From Mytilus californianus (lineage: Eukaryota > Mollusca > Bivalvia > Mytilida > Mytilidae), in NCBI RefSeq assembly GCF_021869535.1, contig NW_026262593.1, positions 71,822,322 to 71,886,321 of the forward strand: a DNA stretch of 64,000 nucleotides. Direction: 5' to 3'. The notes under the pieces are model-generated. The model was not told where the DNA came from. It saw only the letters and a list, made by a program, of their open reading frames with translations, and did no database searches. Of the stretch, positions 57,597-64,000 are shown in pieces. The position numbers and the translations under genes were made by a program. The stretch's first letter is position 1. The number at the start of each line of letters is the position of its first letter.

Positions 57597-58976
57597 TTAA
57601 TAAGTCTGTTTAAAGGTTTTGTTAACTTTTGAGGGGAAAACTGACATTTTTTGTGCTTTGTAAAGAATATTACCATAAAAGATTTGATGTGAAATACTCG
57701 AACGTATAAGATGTCTGCATGTTGAGTTATATTTACGAATGATGTCCTTATACCGATGATAAAATTTAGTAAATGTTTTGACTAGTTTATGATATCGAAA
57801 ACCCTGGTGTAATAATTTTTCAGTAATACATAAATTTCTCTCGCTAAAATCTAATACGTTGTTACATACACGAGCAAATCGTACAAGTTGAGATATATAA
57901 ACACCATAAGATGGTGACAAGGGAACGTCACCATCTAAAAATGGATAATTAACGATAGGAAATGAAAAATTATCTCTTTTATCATAAATTTTGGTATTAA
58001 GCTTCCCGTTAATGATATAGATATCAAGATCGAGGAAAGGACAGTGGTCATTGTTAGTATTAGCTTTATTTAAAGTAAGTTCAACAGGATAAATTTCTTT
58101 AGTATACATACTGAAGTTGTCATTATTGAGAGCCAATATATCATCCAAATATCTAAAAGTATTGTTACATCTTTGTATCAGATGTTGTTTCAATGGGTCT
58201 TTGCTGATTTTAGTCATAAATTGTAACTCATAACAATACAAAAACAGGTCCGCAATAAGTGGTGCACAGTTAGTCCCCATTGGAATTCCGATAGCTTGAT
58301 GATATACGGAATCTTCAAAGCGAACAAAAATGTTATCAAGTAAAAATTCAAGAGCAGATATAGTATCAAAGCATGTCCAATTGACATAGTTCTTTTGTGT
58401 GTTGCTACTAAAAAATGACCTAAAAGAGTTTGAACATATGTGTATTCGCATTCCGACTTTTTAAATGCCCATTTAATTAGGTGTGTGAATTTTTTTCTTA
58501 ATAAGAATATGAGGCAAAGTGGTATATAGGGTAGAAAAATCAAAACTTTGGACAGATTCAAAATCACCAATATATGCATGCAATTTATCAAGTACTTCAA
58601 ACTAGTTTTTGACACTCCAAAAGTAATTAATTACACTATTTTCAAAGGCTTTATTTGAACAATTTATTATCAGGTTTTTGATTGTACCAAGTGTACTAGT
58701 AAGTAGAATAGACAATTTAGTAGTGGAACAATGACTTGAAGACGAAATAAATCTATATTTGTAAGGTGATTTGTGTAGCTTCGGAAGCCAGTACATAGTT
58801 GGGACTTTCATTGTATTTGGTTCTGCTCGTAAAATTCTGTGCATTAAAAATGTACAGAATGCACTTAAACTTCGATTAAAAACGTCCAGAGAAACACACG
58901 AAAGAGAGCATAAGATACCAAAAGGATATTCAAACGCAGAACCACTAATTCGGACCTGGCCTGATAGAACATACAA
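57597..58976 (-). pseudogene. Reverse transcriptase of a retroelement (suspected Penelope-like), frameshifted
   Basis: Three reading frames in order on the minus strand carry one RT. The first (58976-58602) has VPTMYWLPKLHKSPYKYRF, an N-terminal RT signature. The second (around 58500-58440) has FTHLIKWAF. The third (58451-57597) has GIPMGTNCAPLIADLFL and the catalytic FRYLDDI, then LDLDIYI and YDKRDNFSFPIVNYPFL. At least two frameshifts and a stop separate them, so no intact enzyme is made. No GIY-YIG endonuclease is visible. Similar proteins are abundant in molluscs and cnidarians. Penelope-like assignment is favoured but not certain. Confidence 0.8.
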
Positions 58977-59289
58977 GAAAGAAGAACATATTTAAGCAAA
59001 ATAGTTCCTACGCATAGCTGTAAATTTGTCAATAAATAAAATATTTGGGCAATTTTTGGTATGAAATGAAGCTTAAGGGCTTGGGACCACTGTTAAACAT
59101 TGTTAAAAGTTTCTAACAAATAAGTAAAAAAATTAAGTAAAGCTAGGAGGGGATATTTGCCCTGTTGTTTAGATCAGAAGTACCTGTTTTTGCGCTCTAA
59201 TATACAACTAAAGGTATGTTGAATATTTCAGCACACATCAGGGTAATGTCTAGTTTTGACATGCAATGTCACTATATTTGAACTTATAC

Positions 59290-59841
59290 CGGAATCACAC
59301 ATCAACGTAAAGCACCGACGTACGCCGGGCGTGGTCAAAACCATGTACGCTGCCAATACGCTAGTAATTTTGGACGCATTCAACTTGTCAATCATAACTG
59401 TATCGTGTGCACAGCGAGCTTTAAGCGTGTTTAGGGCGTACGAGAAGCGTACATACTGTAAACCAACTAATTTTCGCGAGCGATTTATTTTTCGCGACTT
59501 TCGCGAGAAGAAAAATAACGCGAATATAAATCGTCGCGAAAATTTAAAACTGGGATCTTTCCTTGTCTAATTACATCAAGTACATGTGAAAATCACGAAA
59601 TTGAATCGCCGCGAATTGGGCTAGAAAGGGCTAAACGCGAAATAAAGTATCCGCGAAAATAAGTTGGTTTACAGCTAGCGTTTATCGGGAACGTATGTTT
59701 GCGTATGTCTGGCGTTTGTCTTACGTAGATGAAATGCACGCTACGAAGGAAAAACGTCCCTTGAACGTATTTTTGACGCGTTCCGGTCGTACTTTGGACA
59801 ATTATCCGTGCTTTCGGCGTGTCTGGGATGTGTGATTATGG
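59290..59841. mobile_element. ATCACACATC-ended element split by a MITE
   Basis: Left GGAATCACACATC (59291), right GATGTGTGATTATGG (to ~59841). The body is CpG-rich with many 'acgt' and 'gcgt' motifs, unlike its surroundings. A MITE (59456-59674) interrupts it. Confidence 0.6.
59456..59674. mobile_element. MITE, CTGTAAACCAAC / CGCGAAAAT type
   Basis: Ends CTGTAAACCAAC and GTTGGTTTACAG. The interior is rich in 'tttcgcg/cgcgaaa'. Sister copy at 52092-52354. Confidence 0.85.
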
Positions 59842-60095
59842 GGTGTTTGTACTACTTCTGGATACACATGGTCTTGTGTTCCCAAATTTTGTATAATAAT
59901 TCATTTCGAAATGCCACCCAAAAGAAAGAGGCAGAGGTAAATCAGTTCTTGGTCGTGGCTTGGGCCGTTGGATGATGAAAACGTCAGGAACAAGAAAGAG
60001 AGTGCAAAAAAAAAGAATACTGGGGACCAGATTCAACAAGTCAGTCAACCAAGTCTTTCATGTTCAAGTCGTCCTGTTATTCCAGTTTGATTTTT

Positions 60096-60512
60096 GTCTC
60101 GCCTGCTTCGAAAGACGCTGGAGGCGAGACATATGTATAGCTATTCCTGCGGCGAAGGCGGCGGCTGCGTTAACAAGTTGGTGAAAGCTTTATAACTCAG
60201 AAGGAAGAAGACCTAGACCATCCATGTTTTATCTATATATGTCTTATGTGGCAAGCTTTCTGTCCGTCACATGTCAGATGTCCTTGACCTCATTTTCATG
60301 GTTGAATGACTTTGTTTATTCTGCGACCATTTTTCGTGATAAGTTCAGTTTCTCAGCACATAGAATACCTTGAGTTATGGTAATAGGTCTATAGACTCCT
60401 CAGTAGGTGCCCATGTCAGTCTGACATATGTCACTAAACCATGACCTTATTTTCATGCTTCAGTGATCAATTAAGAATTTTATATTCCGAAATGCCAGTA
60501 AGCAGGCGAGAC
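60096..60512. mobile_element. Element with GTCTCGCCTGCTT inverted ends
   Basis: GTCTCGCCTGCTT (60096-60108) and AAGCAGGCGAGAC (60500-60512) are perfect 13 bp inverted repeats 417 bp apart. A GCGGCG-rich stretch lies near the left end and 'gaccttattttcatg' repeats lie inside. No gene. Confidence 0.75.
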
Positions 60513-61447
60513 ATTTTAGCGTGTCCACTCTTGTGTAGACTTTGCACTGCAGACTTTCCTCGTTTACCATGTATCGCAATATTGATGTGCATGAAGTCAT
60601 ACTGTTCCTGTGTACATGGGTGAATTAAGAAGCATGAAAGAATGTTTTCAATTATAACCAAGTCAAGTGAGTGTAAACATAACGTATTAAACCATTTTAC
60701 AGATGTGATCAATTTTTTAATTATTATTCATGTCTCATATCATTCTGTCCTGCCATGCATCTGATACAGGAGGCGAGTTTATCCAGTGCTTGATAAGGTT
60801 CCTCTGCATTCTCCCTCTCTTACTGTCAATATTAGCTGCTGTAACATTCTGGGTATCCTGCAGATTCGGTCTCTGCCTCCAAGCTCCTGGAATTAAATTC
60901 CTGTTGATGGGTTGTTCACAGTCTAGGTGTTGGTCCTGAAGCCCAGGATAGCGAATTCTCATCAGATTGTGTAGAATAATGCATGTCTTCACTATCGGAC
61001 GAACTGTTGATGGGGAATGACCCATTGTTGAGAGGAGAATTCTGAATATGTTGGCAAAAATACCAAAGGCGTTCTCACCAACACGCTTTGCTCGTTATAG
61101 TTTATAACTGAATATACGTTCTTCTCTGTCCATTGTCCTATGAGAGTAGGGTTTCATCATCGTCGTTCTTAAGGCAAATGCGGGAACGTCTTCGGTATCA
61201 TTTGGAAGAGGCTCGGCATCGGGGAAGCATATGCTTCCATCTTCAGCTGCTTCTCTTAATTCGGACTCATTATACATCTGAGCATCAGAATAGGCACCGT
61301 TTCCTCAAATGTATGGATAATATGAAATCATCGCAAAATGTTTCATATATGAAGAAATATAAAATCTCATGATAACTTTTTACAAATGCATATATGTTAA
61401 TTCTTGAGTGACTTACATGTATGCTAAAATAAATGTCATAAAAAAGT

Positions 61448-61690
61448 GAAAGAGCAAAACTACAGAACTCCAAGGAAAATTCAAAACTGAAAGTCCTTTA
61501 TCAAAGTCAAAATCAAAAGCTCAAACACATCAAACGAATGAAAAACAACTGTCATATTCCTGACTTGGTAAAGGCATTTCCTTATGTAGAAAATGGTGGA
61601 TTAACCCTGGTTTTATAGCTAGCTAAACCTTTCACTTGTATGACAGTCGCATAGAATTCCATTATATTGACAACAATATGTGAGATACCG
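61448..61690. repeat. Dispersed retroelement-tail block
   Basis: 'caaacacatcaaacgaatg', 'ttcctgacttggtaaagg' and 'ggttttatagctagctaaac', within the Harbinger intron; matches 45410-45690. Confidence 0.7.
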
Positions 61691-61753
61691 AGGTTAACTA
61701 ATTTTGCCATGGATGACACATGTTTCGACTTTTTAGGTTTCGTCGGATTCGTT

Positions 61754-61755
<2 letters not shown>

Positions 61756-61792
<37 letters not shown>

Positions 61793-63120
61793 AGTCTAAA
61801 TTGAAAACAACGTTCACACCTATGATTGCGTTGGATAAAAACCGCAATTTTTATACGTGTGCATGCAAAACAAATTTCTTGTTAGAGAGGTCTAAATACA
61901 GCACAAACAACATTTTCCAAAAGACCAAAAAAGTGACAAAGTCTATTTTCACAAAACGCATTTGACTAACAGGTCGAACAACAAATGTTCTTAAACCCTG
62001 CTGACTGCCTTTGGCGATTGCCAAATAAACGGATCACCGATGTAATAAATGGATCTTTATTATAAATTTAATACAAAACAGAAAACAATAAACTTGCGGA
62101 AAAGATGGTATACCGCAAACAAAAGGTGCAAAGGTTTTTGTACACCATATCAGGATTTCGAAAATTAATGTCTCTTCAGTGATGTTAGGAATCGAAACGG
62201 TGTTCGGAAAGCCATACAATTTACCTCAATTCAGAATAGACTCTTGAATTTTGAGGAGTCAAAATAGGATGAACGGATTTAAAAATATATATATAAAATA
62301 TATATATATATAAAAGTCTAAATTGAAACCAACGTTCAAACCTATGATTGCGTTGGATAAAAACCGCAATTCTTATACGTGTGCATGTAAAACAAATTTC
62401 TTGGTAGAGGGATCTAAATACAGCACAAACAACAATTTCCAAAAGACCAAAAAATAAGTGAAAAAGTCTATTTTAACAAAACGCATTTGACTAACAGGTC
62501 GAACAAATGATGTTCTTAAACCCTGCTGACTGCCAGTAGCGATTGCCAAATAAATTGATCACCAGATCTAACAAAAGGGATCTTAATATTAATTTAATAC
62601 CAAACAGAAAACAATAAACTTGTGGAAAAGATTGTATACCACAAACGGATCACCACTGTAACAAAATGGATCTTATTATTAGTTTATTACCAAACAGAAA
62701 ACAATAAGTTTTCGGAAAAGACTGGAATATATACCGCAAACATGAGGTGCAAAAATTTGTACACCATATCAGGATTTCGACCATTAATGTGTCTTCAGTG
62801 ATGTCAGGGATCGAAACGGTATTTGGAAGGCCATATAATTTACCTCAATTTAGGATAGACTATTGAATTTTAAAGAATCGAAATAGGATGAACGGATCAT
62901 ATAAACCCGAAGGAAAATATGATACAAGCAAAAAAAAATATATATATAAAAGTCTAAATTGGAAACAACGTTCAAACCTATGATTGCGTTGGATAAAAAC
63001 CGCAATTTTTATACGTGTGCATGTAAAACAAATTTCTTGGTAGAGGGGTCTAAATACAGCACAAACAACTTTTCCAAAAGACCAAAAAATAAAAGGTGAT
63101 AGATGTATATATATATATAT
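61756..63120. repeat. Tandem repeats of ~520-640 bp with (TA)n tracts
   Basis: 'agtctaaattg' followed by 'ctatgattgcgttggataaa' recurs at about 61792, 62313 and 62949; 'ctgctgactgcc' recurs at 62000 and 62522. Each unit starts after a (TA)n run (61756-61790, ~62286-62312, ~62938-62950), and another (TA)n lies at 63104-63122. This fills the Harbinger intron. Confidence 0.8.
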
Positions 63121-64000
63121 ATACACGAGGATATGTTGCTTCGTTTGTGCTGCTCTTTGATTTCCCTTTGTTTTATAGATTGGACGCTTTGCATTTTACG
63201 AAGTTGTTACATTAGGTTCTGAAACAGTATTACAAGCAATACAATTTATAAGTTTTTTTCTAACGTTTTAAAGGACTTTTATATAAAATTATATAAATAT
63301 CTTACCTCCAACATCTGCCCATATAAACTTGTTATCACCATCAACCAAAGCTAGCATGACTATGTAGAAGAATCCCTTATAGTTGTGGTATAATGAACCT
63401 GAACGAGCCTGTTTCTTTATGGTAATATGCTTTCCATCCAACGCTCCACAGCAATGTGGGAAATGCCATTTGCGCATAAATTGATCAGCAATTGCTTTTC
63501 ATTACTCTGGATCATTTGGAGGAGTCACACCATCATCTGTATATTCATCAATAATTGCACTGCATACTGACTACAGACAAGGTGTTACTAGGAACTCTCC
63601 AGGAAAATTTCATATCGGCATAGGTCGATTCAGCAGCAAGATGGCGAAGAGTTGCGGCTAGTTTTAACCAAGGATCTAGCGGTTCTCTTTGAATATACAA
63701 AACGGAACATTTAAAATTAACATTATAATTGTTTACATTCATTGTGTAATACCATTTTATTTTATTTACTTTTCTAGATTTAATATTGTGTACTTTGTTA
63801 CGTATTACAGCTTGCAATTGCTTATTGATAATTTATGGACGTTACTCGATTATCAGACAGTCGGACAGTACTATTGCGTACTGATTATTTTACTGTATTC
63901 GTAATGACAGAAAACGGACAGTTTTTTAAGCCATAACAAAAAAACCTACCGGATCCATGTATATTGTTTGGAAATCCTATGCTGGATCCTCTGAAGAACT

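Larger units (their letters stand above)
60735..63687 (-). pseudogene. PIF/Harbinger (HARBI1-like) transposase with an intron, decayed
   Basis: Minus-strand exon 1 (~63687-63306) reads PLDPWLKLAATLRHLA, then HFPHCCGALDGKHITIKK and LALVDGDNKFIWADVGG. Exon 2 (61303-60735) reads GAYSDAQMYNESELREA, PLPNDTEDVPAFALRT, RVGENAFGIFANIFRILL and IVKTCIILHNLMRIRYPG. These carry the DDE nuclease residues (Asp in LDGKH, Asp in ADVG, Glu in GENAFG). A perfect GT-AG intron (63305-61304, donor GTAAG) joins them in phase. Exon 1 has a frameshift near 63570 and two stops near 63500; exon 2 has a stop after FSYKL, so it is dead. Target duplications and element ends were not found. Confidence 0.85.

Noticed and set aside
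61715..61750. GACGAAAC-like motifs near the (TA)n tract
   Set aside because: No CTGATGA partner on either strand, so not a hammerhead.

Overview
The window looks like animal nuclear DNA from a bivalve mollusc, most likely a mussel of the Mytilus group. It is AT-rich and intron-rich, and packed with bivalve-style repeats: tandem arrays with a ~160 bp period, TA-flanked MITEs, reverse-transcriptase retroelement tails and a hammerhead ribozyme. The species call is inference from repeat recognition. No prokaryotic features are present.

The main gene is WDR33, the pre-mRNA 3'-end processing factor, on the + strand. Its last ten coding exons run from 10538 to 43190. All ten join in phase through GT-AG introns and give about 787 residues to the stop codon: the second part of the WD40 propeller, a conserved post-propeller linker, and Gly/Met/Asn/Gln-rich and Arg-Gly-rich tails. 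The 5' exons (about 240 residues in human WDR33) lie upstream of the window. Bases 1-10537 are intron. The 3' UTR probably ends near an AATAAA at 44892. The last intron is 13.2 kb and is a stack of nested transposons.

Downstream (45-54 kb) is intergenic and repeat-rich. At 55090-56257 (+) there is a compact two-exon gene for a HEPN-domain protein of the DZIP3-like type, with an Rx4H motif and two Cys-rich motifs. From 57.6 to 59.0 kb (-) lies a broken reverse transcriptase, suspected Penelope-like. From 60.7 to 63.7 kb (-) lies a decayed PIF/Harbinger (HARBI1-like) transposase, split by a GT-AG intron filled with tandem AT-rich repeats.

Mobile DNA makes up much of the window. Several insertions are resolved to the base: a TTAA-flanked 3.96 kb Kolobok/T2-like element inside a TA-flanked MITE (12212-16391); a TTCA-flanked 2.93 kb element carrying a THAP-domain exon and a broken RPYQFEP gene fragment (39504-42430); a 1,025 bp element with a 6 bp target duplication inside a pearl-like element (8964-9988); and a 1.8 kb element with 16 bp inverted ends, apparently inside another pearl-like array (34076-35853). 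An RT 3'-terminal fragment at 37.85-39.4 kb shows that sequence blocks scattered through the window are probably 5'-truncated tails of that retroelement class. The most unusual single item is a sense-strand hammerhead ribozyme fold at 20655-20698, 51 bases upstream of a WDR33 exon.
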